A stretch of DNA of 9,325 nt from Scatosoma sp045655705 (lineage in GTDB: Bacteria > Bacillota > Clostridia > Christensenellales > Borkfalkiaceae), in NCBI GenBank assembly GCA_045655705.1, contig JAZOPU010000027.1:1-9325 (forward strand), read 5' to 3'. The notes beneath the pieces are model-generated. The model had not been told where the DNA came from. It saw nothing but the letters and a program-made list of their open reading frames with translations, and ran no database searches. Numbering within the stretch: the first letter of the stretch is position 1; each line of letters opens with the position of its first letter. Below, one piece after another: positions 1 through 6,490 of the stretch. The position numbers and the translations under genes are program-made.

Positions 1-311
1 TTATACATTCTTTCACCGCGAAGGGTTACTTTAATACCTACCGTTTGTCCTTCTCTTACTTTGAAGTTTGCAACGGACTTTTTCGCTTTCGTCAAGATGG
101 GCTGTTGTCCCGAAATCATCTTGATTTCGTTTTCCGTCATCTGAATCGACTTCGCGTTGTCCTTGATGTCGCCAAGACCCGTATTGATCACGATCTTAAC
201 AAGCTTCGGGCATTGCATTACGGATTTGTATCCGAACTTCTTCATAAGGAAAGGTACTACTTCTTTTTCATACTTTTCTTTTACTCTGTTTTTATACACT
301 TTTTCTGCCAT
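1..311 (-). CDS. rplE: 50S ribosomal protein L5, N-terminal part (cut by window edge)
   Basis: Ribosomal protein L5 binds 5S rRNA and helps form the central protuberance of the large subunit. The frame opens with ATG at 309-311 and stays open for 103 codons to the window edge, so the C-terminal part (the family is about 180 residues) is missing. The N-terminus has a basic helix, then the family core PKLVKIVINTGLGD at about residues 35-48, and the stretch LTKAKKSVANFKVREG at about residues 73-88, all typical of L5. The start lies 14 bases after the rplX stop and is preceded by only a short GAGG-type ribosome binding site, weaker than others in the operon, so translation may depend on coupling to rplX. 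Its place after rplN and rplX is the standard spc-operon order. Confidence 0.96.
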   Translation of the reverse strand, partial: MAEKVYKNRVKEKYEKEVVPFLMKKFGYKSVMQCPKLVKIVINTGLGDIKDNAKSIQMTENEIKMISGQQPILTKAKKSVANFKVREGQTVGIKVTLRGERMY

Positions 312-325
312 TTTCACTTACCTCG

Positions 326-769
326 TTACTTGTTTTCCGTGGTTTCGGGTGCTTGTGCTTCTACGGCAGGTTCAGCGGGTTTCGCCGCACGCTTTCTCGT
401 TCTCTTCTTAGGTGCTTCTTCCGCCGCAGCCGCTGCTTTTGCAGCCGCTTTCTTGGAATATGCTTTGTCGAGAACTGCGCCGCAAGCGCATACTCTTACT
501 TTCTTACCGTCAACTACCGAATGCTTTACTCTCGTTGCTTTTCCGCAAGCAGGGCATACTACCTTAACGTTAGACGCGTCGATAGGTCCCGGAACTTCCA
601 CGATTTTGCTCGTTTCGTTCGCTTTTCTTGCTTTTTCGTGCTTCTTCTGTACACGCACGCCTTCAACAACTATCGTATTTGCCTTAGGGGACGTGGCAAG
701 GACTTTTCCCTGTACGCCTTTGTCTTTACCGGCAATTACAAGTACGTTATCATTTACTTTTACGTTCAT
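326..769 (-). CDS. rplX: 50S ribosomal protein L24 with long Ala/Lys-rich C-terminal tail
   Basis: L24 is an early assembly protein of the large subunit. The N-terminal KOW-type segment is clear (residues 1-30, with IAGKDKGVQGKV), followed by the family motif around residues 63-70. A zinc-ribbon-like set of cysteines follows: C72 and C75 as CxxC, then C94 and C96 as CxC. From memory, cysteine-bearing L24 proteins usually have a second CxxC, so this copy looks one residue shorter there. At 147 residues it is well above the family's usual 100-105. Residues 102-147 form a low-complexity tail rich in Ala, Lys and Arg that turns acidic at the end, probably disordered. The start is supported by AGGAGG about ten bases upstream, and the gene sits 21 bases after rplN. 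Confidence 0.97.
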   Translation of the reverse strand: MNVKVNDNVLVIAGKDKGVQGKVLATSPKANTIVVEGVRVQKKHEKARKANETSKIVEVPGPIDASNVKVVCPACGKATRVKHSVVDGKKVRVCACGAVLDKAYSKKAAAKAAAAAEEAPKKRTRKRAAKPAEPAVEAQAPETTENK

Positions 770-790
770 TGTTTTAGTCCTCCTGACAAA

Positions 791-1159
791 TTACAGAACT
801 TCGGGAGCCAAAGAGATAATCTTCATATAGTCTTTATCTCTAAGTTCTCTCGCGATCGGCCCAAAGATACGCGTTCCTTTGGGTTGTTTTTGGTTATCGA
901 TAATAACTGCCGCGTTTTCGTCGAATTTAACGAACGTACCGTCAGCTCTTCTGATACCTTTTGCACTTCTTACGATGACTGCCTTAACGACGTCGCCTTT
1001 CTTTACCGCACCGCCGGGTGCCGCCGATTTAACGGACGCAACGATAACGTCGCCGATGTTGCCCGTCTTACGGAAGGAGCCGCCAAGTACTCTGATACAC
1101 ATAAGCTCTTTCGCACCGCTGTTGTCAGCTGCTTTGAGTCTTGATTGAGGTTGAATCAT
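791..1159 (-). CDS. rplN: 50S ribosomal protein L14
   Basis: L14 binds 23S rRNA at the subunit interface and takes part in an inter-subunit bridge. The 122-residue protein has the family's usual length and begins MIQPQSRLKAADNSGAKELM. The central block GDVIVASVKSAAPGG leads into KKGDVVKAVIVR at about residues 53-65, then the typical DENAAVIIDN and PKGTRIFGPIARELR segments near the end. An AAAGGAG site precedes the ATG. In the classical scheme this is the first gene of the spc operon, but it starts only 19 bases after the rpsQ stop with no terminator or promoter in the gap, so here S10 and spc look like one transcription unit. Confidence 0.98.
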   Translation of the reverse strand: MIQPQSRLKAADNSGAKELMCIRVLGGSFRKTGNIGDVIVASVKSAAPGGAVKKGDVVKAVIVRSAKGIRRADGTFVKFDENAAVIIDNQKQPKGTRIFGPIARELRDKDYMKIISLAPEVL

Positions 1160-1178
1160 AACTTATACACTCCTTTTA

Positions 1179-1433
1179 TTACTTCGCTCTTTCGATAATT
1201 TCAGCAACGCGCCAATTCTTGTCCTTGCTGAGTTTTCTCGTTTCCACGATACGCACTTTATCGCCTACGCCGCAATCGTTTGCTTCGTCGTGCGCTTTGA
1301 TGCGCTTGGTTTTCGTGATGGTCTTTTTATAAAGCGGATGCTTGCTCTTGTCGCTGATTTCCACAACGACCGTCTTATCCATCTTATCGGATACGACGAG
1401 CCCTACTCTTTCTTTTCTTAAATTTCTTTCCAT
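1179..1433 (-). CDS. rpsQ: 30S ribosomal protein S17
   Basis: S17 is a primary 16S rRNA-binding protein of the small subunit with an OB fold. The 84-residue length is normal. The segment GLVVSDKMDKTVVVEI (residues 11-26) and the downstream GDKVRIVETRKLSKDKNWRV (about residues 57-76) are characteristic. In the second block a Lys stands where many S17 proteins have Pro (RPLS becomes RKLS), which I regard as normal variation. The gene starts 16 bases after rpmC, is preceded by a GGAGGACAG site, and is the last gene of the S10 section. Confidence 0.97.
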   Translation of the reverse strand: MERNLRKERVGLVVSDKMDKTVVVEISDKSKHPLYKKTITKTKRIKAHDEANDCGVGDKVRIVETRKLSKDKNWRVAEIIERAK

Positions 1434-1449
1434 AATTGCTGTCCTCCGA

Positions 1450-1644
1450 TTACGCTTTCAGCTCTCTCGCACGGATTTCCGTGTTTACGCGAGCGATATC
1501 TCTTTTGCACGTTCTGATGGAAACGGGGTTTTCAAGCTGACCGGACGCAAGACGGAAACGAAGGTTAAACAGTTCGCTCTTAAGCTCCGCAAGCTTGGCT
1601 ACGAGTTCTTCGCTCGTCATTTCTTTTACTTCTTTCGCTTTCAT
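1450..1644 (-). CDS. rpmC: 50S ribosomal protein L29
   Basis: L29 is a small helical-hairpin protein at the exit of the peptide tunnel, near the docking site for trigger factor and the signal recognition particle. The 64 residues contain the family pattern: the N-terminal MKAKEVKEMTSEEL, a coiled-coil-like helix with LKSELFNLRFRLASGQLENP (residues 22-41), and the C-terminal helix RDIARVNTEIRARE. The ATG overlaps the stop of rplP by one base (TAATG), so translation is very likely coupled. Its ribosome binding site lies within the last codons of rplP. Confidence 0.97.
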   Translation of the reverse strand: MKAKEVKEMTSEELVAKLAELKSELFNLRFRLASGQLENPVSIRTCKRDIARVNTEIRARELKA

Positions 1645-2084
1645 TATTGTTCACCGCCTTCAGTCGCTACTTCCATAGCTTCTTTCTTCACAAACTTGCA
1701 CTTAACGGGCAACTTGTGCGCCGCAAGACGCATAGCTTCTCTTGCCACGTCTTCGCTAACGCCCGACATTTCAAACATTACGCGACCGGGTTTTACGACC
1801 GCTACCCAGTATTCTACCGAACCTTTACCAGAACCCATACGCGTTTCCGCAGGTTTTTTGGTGATAGGCTTGTGGGGGAAGATGTCGATCCAAACTTTAC
1901 CGCCACGCTTGATAAATCTCGTCATTGCGATACGCGCCGCTTCGATTTGGTTGGATTTAATCCAGCCGAGTTCTTCGGATACAAGACCGTATTCGCCGTA
2001 TGCGATTACGTTACCTTTCGTAGCCTTACCTTTCATCGTACCGCGATGCTGTCTACGTCTTTTTACTCTTTTGGGAATTAACAT
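1644..2084 (-). CDS. rplP: 50S ribosomal protein L16
   Basis: L16 organises the tRNA-binding region of the large subunit near the A site. The product starting at base 2084 is 146 residues and begins MLIPKRVKRRRQHRG, the canonical start of the family. A longer reading frame runs upstream to 2150, but its extra 22 residues lie inside rpsC and have no L16 character, so I reject them. The signature region runs from PAETRMGSGKGSVEYWVAVV to KPGRVMFEM (about residues 77-105). The start shares one base with the rpsC stop (TAATG), and its GGAGG site is encoded within the end of rpsC. The C-terminus EGGEQ matches that of S3 from the preceding gene. Confidence 0.97.
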   Translation of the reverse strand: MLIPKRVKRRRQHRGTMKGKATKGNVIAYGEYGLVSEELGWIKSNQIEAARIAMTRFIKRGGKVWIDIFPHKPITKKPAETRMGSGKGSVEYWVAVVKPGRVMFEMSGVSEDVAREAMRLAAHKLPVKCKFVKKEAMEVATEGGEQ

Positions 2085-2749
2085 TACTGTTCGCCTCCTT
2101 CTACCGCCTTCTTGGAGCTTTTGATCACTTCGCCCTTGTAGATCCAGCATTTAACGCCGATCATACCAAAGGTCGTGTGTGCTTCCGCAAAGCCGTAATC
2201 GATGTCCGCACGCAGCGTTTGAAGGGGAATAGAACCTTCGTGATACTGCTCGCTTCTTGCGATTTCCGCACCGTCCAAACGGCCGCTGACCATCATTTTG
2301 ATGCCCTTTACGCCCGCTCTCATCGAACGACCGATCGCTTGTTTCATACAACGTCTGAAAGACATACGTTTTTCAAGCTGTGCAGCAACGCCTTCCGCAA
2401 CGAGTTGTGCGTCGCAATCAGGCTTTCTCACTTCCGTGATGTTGATGCTTACTGCTTTACCGCCCGTGAGCTTTGCAAGGTCTTTCTTGATTACTTCTAC
2501 TTCCGCGCCGCCTTTACCGATAATAACACCGGGGCGTGCCGTGTAGATAGTAACCACAAGTCTTGCCGCCGCGCGCTCGATCAAAATTTTGCTAACTGCC
2601 GCAGCGTAGTATTTTTTCTTCAAGAACGTACGGATTACGTTGTCTTCTTTAAGGAATTTGGAGAATTCTTTTTTATCTGCATACCAGGTGGTGTTCCAAC
2701 CGTTGATAACGCCGACTCTCAAACCGTGAGGATTAACTTTTTGTCCCAT
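2084..2749 (-). CDS. rpsC: 30S ribosomal protein S3
   Basis: S3 lies at the mRNA entry channel of the small subunit and helps unwind mRNA. The 221-residue protein begins MGQKVNPHGLRVGVINGW, the family's classic start. The KH domain follows, with its GxxG loop in PGVIIGKGGAEVEV (about residues 73-86). The C-terminal domain carries the basic stretch MSFRRCMKQAIGRSMRAGVKG and then GRLDGAEIARSE, as expected. The ATG lies two bases after the rplV stop, and the preceding GAAGGAG site is part of the final rplV codons. The last codons encode EGGEQ and double as the ribosome binding site for rplP. Confidence 0.98.
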   Translation of the reverse strand: MGQKVNPHGLRVGVINGWNTTWYADKKEFSKFLKEDNVIRTFLKKKYYAAAVSKILIERAAARLVVTIYTARPGVIIGKGGAEVEVIKKDLAKLTGGKAVSINITEVRKPDCDAQLVAEGVAAQLEKRMSFRRCMKQAIGRSMRAGVKGIKMMVSGRLDGAEIARSEQYHEGSIPLQTLRADIDYGFAEAHTTFGMIGVKCWIYKGEVIKSSKKAVEGGEQ

Positions 2750-2751
2750 TG

Positions 2752-3153
2752 TTATACTTCTCCTTCCAATTTCTTAACGTCCAAAATCACAGTGATGTGG
2801 CTGGTTCTCTTCAAGATTGCGTGTCCTCTTCCTTTGGAAACGGGTTGCATTCTTTTGAGCATTTGACCGCCGTCCGCGAAACATTCCGCCACGAACAAGT
2901 CGTTTCTGTCCATACCCATATTGTGTTCTGCATTTGCCGCCGCGCTCATAAGCACTTTCTTTACTGCAAGCGCGCTGCCGTTTACGCTATAATCTAAGAT
3001 AGCTTTCGCTTCTTTATAGCTCTTGCCTCTGATCAGTGCAAGTACCGTTCTCACCTTATAAGGAGAAACTCTGATATATTTAGCGACTGCGTAAGGGCGT
3101 TTTTCTCTGTTTTGAGCAACCCTTTCCGTCTTTTTCTTCATATTCGTTGCCAT
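2752..3153 (-). CDS. rplV: 50S ribosomal protein L22 with N-terminal extension
   Basis: L22 lines the peptide exit tunnel; its hairpin loop contacts the nascent chain and is a site of macrolide resistance changes. At 133 residues it is longer than the common 110. The excess is an N-terminal basic extension of about 20 residues (rich in Lys, Arg and Asn) before the conserved YIRVSPYKVRTVLALIRGK. I recall similar extensions in Clostridia, so I take it as real; AAGGAG upstream of the ATG at 3153 supports this start. The C-terminal KRTSHITVILD is the standard L22 end. The ribosome binding site overlaps the rpsS stop (TAAGGAG). Confidence 0.97.
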   Translation of the reverse strand: MATNMKKKTERVAQNREKRPYAVAKYIRVSPYKVRTVLALIRGKSYKEAKAILDYSVNGSALAVKKVLMSAAANAEHNMGMDRNDLFVAECFADGGQMLKRMQPVSKGRGHAILKRTSHITVILDVKKLEGEV

Positions 3154-3165
3154 GTTCTACTCTCC

Positions 3166-3441
3166 TTATTTATTACCCGTCGTTTTCGCGGTGTGACCGT
3201 GGAACGTTCTCGTCGGCGCAAACTCACCGAGCTTGCAACCGATCATATCTTCGGTTACGTATACGGGTACGTGTTTACGACCGTCGTATACCGCAATCGT
3301 GTGTCCGACGAAATCGGGGAAAATCGTAGATGCTCTCGACCACGTCTTGATTACTTTCTTTTCGTTAGACTCGTTCATCGCTTGGATTCTGCTAAACAGT
3401 TTCGCTTCGACGTAAGGTCCTTTCTTAACGCTTCTTGACAT
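3166..3441 (-). CDS. rpsS: 30S ribosomal protein S19
   Basis: S19 sits in the head of the small subunit, pairs with S13 and contacts the large subunit through a bridge. The 91-residue product has normal length and begins MSRSVKKGPYVEAKL. The family signature is plain near the C-terminus: EDMIGCKLGEFAPTRTFHGH at about residues 64-83. A GGAGGAG site precedes the start. It lies between rplB (16-base gap) and rplV (12-base gap), the standard S10-operon position. Confidence 0.98.
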   Translation of the reverse strand: MSRSVKKGPYVEAKLFSRIQAMNESNEKKVIKTWSRASTIFPDFVGHTIAVYDGRKHVPVYVTEDMIGCKLGEFAPTRTFHGHTAKTTGNK

Positions 3442-3457
3442 TTCTTAACTCCTCCGA

Positions 3458-4288
3458 TTAGTTAATTCTTTTAAGAATGAACTTGCTGGTTGCATTCTTC
3501 TTCTTTCTCGTCTTATAGCCGAGGGCAGGTTTACCCCAAGGCGTCAACGGGCCTGCGTGACCGATAGGCGATTTACCTTCACCACCGCCGTGAGGGTGGT
3601 CAACAGGGTTCATTACCGAACCTCTAACTTCCGGTCTTAAACCAAGGTATCTTGCCTTACCTGCTTTACCGAGCGATACGAGCTCGTGGTCAACGTTACC
3701 TACCTGTCCGATGGTTGCACGGCACTTTAAGAGAATGTATCTCATTTCGCCGCTGGGCATACGGATGGTTGCATACTTTCCTTCCACAGCCATGATTTGA
3801 GCGGAAATACCTGCACTTCTCGCAATTTGTCCGCCTTTGCCGGGGGTAAGCTCGATGTTGTGTACCATCGTACCTACGGGAATGTTTTCAAGGGGTAAGC
3901 AGTTGCCTACTTTGATATCCGCCGTTGCACCGCTCATAACTTTATCGCCTACGTTCAAGCCTACGGGTGCTAAGATATAGCTCTTTACGCCGTCCGCATA
4001 AACGAGGAGTGCGATGTGTGCGCTTCTGTTGGGATCGTATTGGATGCTCTTAACCGTTGCGGGAATACCGTCTTTTTGTCTTTTGAAGTCGATAATACGG
4101 TATTTTCTTCTGTTACCGCCGCCGATATGACGGGTGGTAATTCTACCAAGGTTATTACGACCGCCGCTATGGCGTTGGTCGTGCATCAACGATTTTTCGG
4201 GTTTTGCACCCGCCGTCAAATCGTCGTTGGTCAGGACGGTTACGAAACGGCGTCCTGCCGACGTGGGTTTATAGGATTTAATAGCCAT
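3458..4288 (-). CDS. rplB: 50S ribosomal protein L2
   Basis: L2 is one of the most conserved large-subunit proteins, needed for subunit association and for the peptidyl-transferase environment. The 276-residue length is standard. It begins MAIKSYKPTSAGRRFVTV, contains GGGNRRKYRIIDFKR (about residues 56-70), and carries the signature GSVMNPVDHPHGGGEG (about residues 219-234) with the conserved histidines, followed by the basic tail KTRKKKNATSKFILKR. An AGGAGG site ten bases before the ATG supports the start. It lies 18 bases after the rplW stop. Confidence 0.99.
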   Translation of the reverse strand: MAIKSYKPTSAGRRFVTVLTNDDLTAGAKPEKSLMHDQRHSGGRNNLGRITTRHIGGGNRRKYRIIDFKRQKDGIPATVKSIQYDPNRSAHIALLVYADGVKSYILAPVGLNVGDKVMSGATADIKVGNCLPLENIPVGTMVHNIELTPGKGGQIARSAGISAQIMAVEGKYATIRMPSGEMRYILLKCRATIGQVGNVDHELVSLGKAGKARYLGLRPEVRGSVMNPVDHPHGGGEGKSPIGHAGPLTPWGKPALGYKTRKKKNATSKFILKRIN

Positions 4289-4306
4289 TTTCTTTCTTCC
4301 TCCTGA

Positions 4307-4597
4307 TTAGGTCAACGATTCAAAGAATTCGATCGCTTTGCTATCTTCTTTCAAGGTAACGATCGCTTTCTTACGATCGGGCGTGTAACCTTGGTTACGA
4401 CCCATTCTCTTAAGCTTGCCTTTGCAGGTTACGGTGTTCACTTTCGCTACCTGTACGCCGAAAAGCTTTTCCACAGCCAATTTGATTTGGATCTTGTTCG
4501 CGTCTTTTTTCACGTAGAACGTGTATTTCTTGTCCGCGATCCCGTCGTAGCCCTTTTCGGTAAGGACGGGTTTCAAAATAATATCTTCAGCAAACAT
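4307..4597 (-). CDS. rplW: 50S ribosomal protein L23
   Basis: L23 lies beside the peptide exit and is the main docking point for trigger factor and SRP. The 96-residue protein has the normal length. It starts with a DIILKPVLTEKGY segment (about residues 5-17), followed by the YTFYVKKDANKIQIKLAVEK strand-helix unit, and then KVNTVTCKGKLKRMGR, all typical. The start overlaps the rplD stop by one base (TAATG). The binding site AGGAGGTG, complementary over eight bases to the 3' end of 16S rRNA, is encoded by the last rplD codons, so coupled translation is likely. Confidence 0.98.
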   Translation of the reverse strand: MFAEDIILKPVLTEKGYDGIADKKYTFYVKKDANKIQIKLAVEKLFGVQVAKVNTVTCKGKLKRMGRNQGYTPDRKKAIVTLKEDSKAIEFFESLT

Positions 4598-5220
4598 TAC
4601 GCGTTCACCTCCTGAAATTTCTCAACCGCCGCTTTCGTCATAACGATCTTGTTGTTTACAACCACTTCGTAGGTGCTAAGCTGCGCCAAGGGAAGGGTTG
4701 CAAGCTTGGGAAGGTTTGCCGCCGCGCGGATTACGTTCACGTCGTCGTTATCCATAACTACGAGCGCCGTCTTGTTCAAGTTCAACGCTTTTGCAAACGC
4801 CGCCATTTCTTTGGTCTTGGGTGCGCTTACTTTGAGTTCGTCCACAACGATAAATTCGCCGTCAGCCACTTTCTTGGAAAGTGCGGAAAGCAGAGCCGCT
4901 TTCTTTGCTTTGTCGTTCATCTTCTTGGAGAAGTCGCGGGATTTGGGTGCGAATACTACGCCGCCCTTAATCCATTGCGGAGCACGGATAGAGCCTTGAC
5001 GAGCACGGCCCGTGCCTTTTTGTCTCCAAGGCTTAATACCGCCGCCTCTTACTTCCGTTCTCGTAAGAGTGGATTTCGTACCTTGTCTTTCGTTCGCAAG
5101 ACGGGTTACGATTGCCTGATGAATGAGAGATTCTTTATATTCGACGCCAAATACGTTGTCGTTGAGTTCAAGCTCGCCAACTTCCGCGCCGCTCATGTTC
5201 AATACTTTAATAGCCGCCAT
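4597..5220 (-). CDS. rplD: 50S ribosomal protein L4
   Basis: L4 reaches into the exit tunnel through an extended loop; in E. coli it also represses its own S10 operon through the mRNA leader. The 207-residue length is normal. The extended loop is visible as RTEVRGGGIKPWRQKGTGRA and the following RQGSIRAPQWIKGG (about residues 54-90). The C-terminal globular half carries the expected helices and ends FQEVNA. Whether this copy regulates the operon cannot be told from its sequence; the leader upstream of rpsJ is the place to look. The start is 15 bases after rplC. Confidence 0.98.
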   Translation of the reverse strand: MAAIKVLNMSGAEVGELELNDNVFGVEYKESLIHQAIVTRLANERQGTKSTLTRTEVRGGGIKPWRQKGTGRARQGSIRAPQWIKGGVVFAPKSRDFSKKMNDKAKKAALLSALSKKVADGEFIVVDELKVSAPKTKEMAAFAKALNLNKTALVVMDNDDVNVIRAAANLPKLATLPLAQLSTYEVVVNNKIVMTKAAVEKFQEVNA

Positions 5221-5235
5221 TTGTCTTTACTCTCC

Positions 5236-5871
5236 TTATTTGCTCTTCACGCTGTCCGAGATGGTAACGATGCTACCCTTAGGCCCCGGAATTGCGCCTT
5301 TGATGAGAAGCGCGTTTCTATTCACGTCTACCTTAACGATTTCAAGGTTTTGAATGGTTACGTTCTCCACACCGTACTGACCTGCGAGGTGCTTATTTTT
5401 GAACACTCTCGAAGGGGAGCTGATCGAACCCATAGAACCGGGTTCTCTGTGTACGGGACCCGTACCGTGGGTCATCTTCAATCTTTGTTGATTCCAACGT
5501 TTGATAACACCCGTGAAACCATGACCTTTCGTCACGCCCGATACGTCTACCTTATCGCCTGCCGCGAACACGTCTGCTTTAAGCTCTGCGCCAACTTCAA
5601 ACGTTTCTGCGTTCGCCACTCTGATCTCTTTGAGTACCTTGTGGGGTTTTACGCCCGCTTTCTTATACTGACCAAGTTCAGGTTTGGTGAGCGCTTTTTC
5701 GCTCGTTTCGATAAATCCGAGTTTCAAAGCGGCATAGCCGTCTTTTTCCACCGTCTTTACCTGTACTACGGGGCAGGGACCTGCCTCCACTACCGTTACG
5801 GGAATCATTTTCCCGTCTTGTGCAAAGATTTGGGTCATACCAACTTTGCGTCCGATGATTGCTTTATTCAT
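5236..5871 (-). CDS. rplC: 50S ribosomal protein L3
   Basis: L3 is an early assembly protein whose extended loop reaches the peptidyl-transferase centre. The 211-residue product begins MNKAIIGRKVGMTQIF, the standard opening. The family signature is at about residues 95-117 (DKVDVSGVTKGHGFTGVIKR), followed by the loop THGTGPVHREPGSMG and the C-terminal ALLIKGAIPGPKGSIV. The ATG at 5869-5871 follows AAGGAG with a rather long spacer of about twelve bases. The 67-base gap to rpsJ is the largest inside the operon and holds a small hairpin, but no promoter or terminator that I can support. Confidence 0.98.
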   Translation of the reverse strand: MNKAIIGRKVGMTQIFAQDGKMIPVTVVEAGPCPVVQVKTVEKDGYAALKLGFIETSEKALTKPELGQYKKAGVKPHKVLKEIRVANAETFEVGAELKADVFAAGDKVDVSGVTKGHGFTGVIKRWNQQRLKMTHGTGPVHREPGSMGSISSPSRVFKNKHLAGQYGVENVTIQNLEIVKVDVNRNALLIKGAIPGPKGSIVTISDSVKSK

Positions 5872-5906
5872 TGATAAAGTTCACTCCTTAAAAATTTTTT
5901 ATTTCG

Positions 5907-5924
5907 AATACCTTTGAAAGTATT
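5907..5924 (-). other. Small hairpin in the rpsJ-rplC gap
   Basis: The 18 bases form an inverted repeat, AATAC pairing with GTATT and extended inward by T-G and A-T pairs to about seven pairs with a four-base loop. In the transcript it lies between the rpsJ stop and the rplC ribosome binding site. The bases after it are A-rich first and only then T-rich, so it does not look like a terminator. It may affect mRNA processing or stability; no function is shown. Confidence 0.4.
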
Positions 5925-5938
5925 TCTCGGCTTGTTGA

Positions 5939-6238
5939 TTAGAGCTTGATTTTGATATCCACACCTGCGGGGAGATGAATGGAATCAAGCAATTTTGCAT
6001 TGGGTGCATAGATGTCGATAATTCTCTTATACGTTCTCATTTCAAACTGTTCGCGAGAATCTTTATATTTGTGGGGGGAACGAAGAATCGTTACGATTTC
6101 CTTTTCCGTGGGAAGGGGGATAGGGCCGGAGATTTTTGCTCCGCTCTTTTTCATCGTTTCCACGATACGGCTTGCCGCTTCGTCTACGAGTTCGTGGTCA
6201 TACGCCGCCAACTTAATTCTGATTTTCTGTACTGCCAT
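5939..6238 (-). CDS. rpsJ: 30S ribosomal protein S10
   Basis: S10 belongs to the small-subunit head and, as NusE, also joins the transcription antitermination complex. The 99-residue length fits the family. It begins MAVQKIRIKLAAYDHELVD, has the signature SGAKISGPIPLPTEK (about residues 32-46), and ends GVDIKIKL. An AAGGAG-type site lies nine bases before the ATG. It is the first gene of the operon: upstream are two promoter candidates and a structured leader, and the next gene upstream, typA, is closed by a terminator hairpin. Confidence 0.98.
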   Translation of the reverse strand: MAVQKIRIKLAAYDHELVDEAASRIVETMKKSGAKISGPIPLPTEKEIVTILRSPHKYKDSREQFEMRTYKRIIDIYAPNAKLLDSIHLPAGVDIKIKL

Positions 6239-6247
6239 TTGTCTGTT

Positions 6248-6252
6248 CTCCT
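6248..6252 (-). promoter_or_regulatory. Ribosome binding site of rpsJ
   Basis: AGGAG on the minus strand, nine bases before the rpsJ ATG. It fixes the start. It also sits almost at the 5' end of any transcript from the proximal promoter candidate, where the message would carry little besides this site before the start codon. Confidence 0.85.
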
Positions 6253-6259
6253 TTTACCT

Positions 6260-6289
6260 TTTATACTAACGTTTTATTTGTTGTGTCAA
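6260..6289 (-). promoter_or_regulatory. Proximal promoter candidate (P2) for the S10 operon
   Basis: On the minus strand a perfect TTGACA (6284-6289) is followed after 18 bases by TATAAA (6260-6265). Spacing and hexamers fit a housekeeping sigma factor, though the -10 box is imperfect and the spacer is one base above ideal. Transcription would start near 6253, right at the rpsJ ribosome binding site, giving an mRNA with almost no leader that bypasses the leader structures. It could also be a chance match. Confidence 0.4.
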
Positions 6290-6490
6290 CCCGCCCGTGT
6301 GTATCGAGGTGTTCCGCAAAATTAAAAACTCTCGTTTTTTACCGAGCGTTTTTACGCAAAGCCTCGGTTAGTCGCAGGAATCGAAGTCCCACTTTTGTCA
6401 ACGGAAATTATCTGTTCAGGCGGCTTTTGCCCGATTTTGCAGTAACTTCCCGCATCAACCCTATACAACGCGCTATTACACAGCCTATCT

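Larger units (their letters stand above)
6239..6484 (-). promoter_or_regulatory. 5' leader of the S10-spc operon (candidate autoregulatory RNA)
   Basis: About 245 bases lie between the likely start of transcription from the distal promoter and the rpsJ ATG. In transcript order, ACCGAG (6363-6368) can pair with CTCGGT (6341-6346). The CTCG part of that second segment can instead pair with CGAG (6331-6334), which is followed by AG and a run of five U, then AAUUUU. A GCGT/ACGC hairpin with a four-base loop (6346-6357) and an AAAAAC/GUUUUU hairpin with a GAGA loop (6324-6339) overlap these options. Upstream there is a short GGC-AAAA-GCC hairpin (about 6421-6431). S10 leaders in other bacteria bind L4 or another operon protein; I do not recognise a known class here. 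Confidence 0.5.

Noticed and set aside
1160..1178. Break between S10 and spc operons
   Set aside because: The 19-base gap holds only the rplN ribosome binding site; there is no terminator or promoter, so I treat the two as one transcription unit.
2085..2150. Upstream extension of rplP by 22 codons
   Set aside because: The residues lie in another frame of rpsC, lack L16 character, and the canonical MLIPKRVKRR start has a good ribosome binding site.
4975..5874. 299-codon plus-strand frame opposite rplC and rplD
   Set aside because: It mirrors the codon structure of the ribosomal protein genes on the other strand and has no family resemblance. The long plus-strand frames at 45-830, 353-1144 and 1342-2124 are rejected for the same reason.
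6370..6400. tRNA T-arm-like hairpin (GGGA-CTTCGAT-TCCT on the minus strand)
   Set aside because: No matching acceptor, D or anticodon arms lie around it, so it is not a tRNA or a recognisable T-box.
6396..6401. Third TTGACA on the minus strand in the S10 leader
   Set aside because: At the right distance the sequence is G+C-rich (near CCTGCG), with no -10 box.
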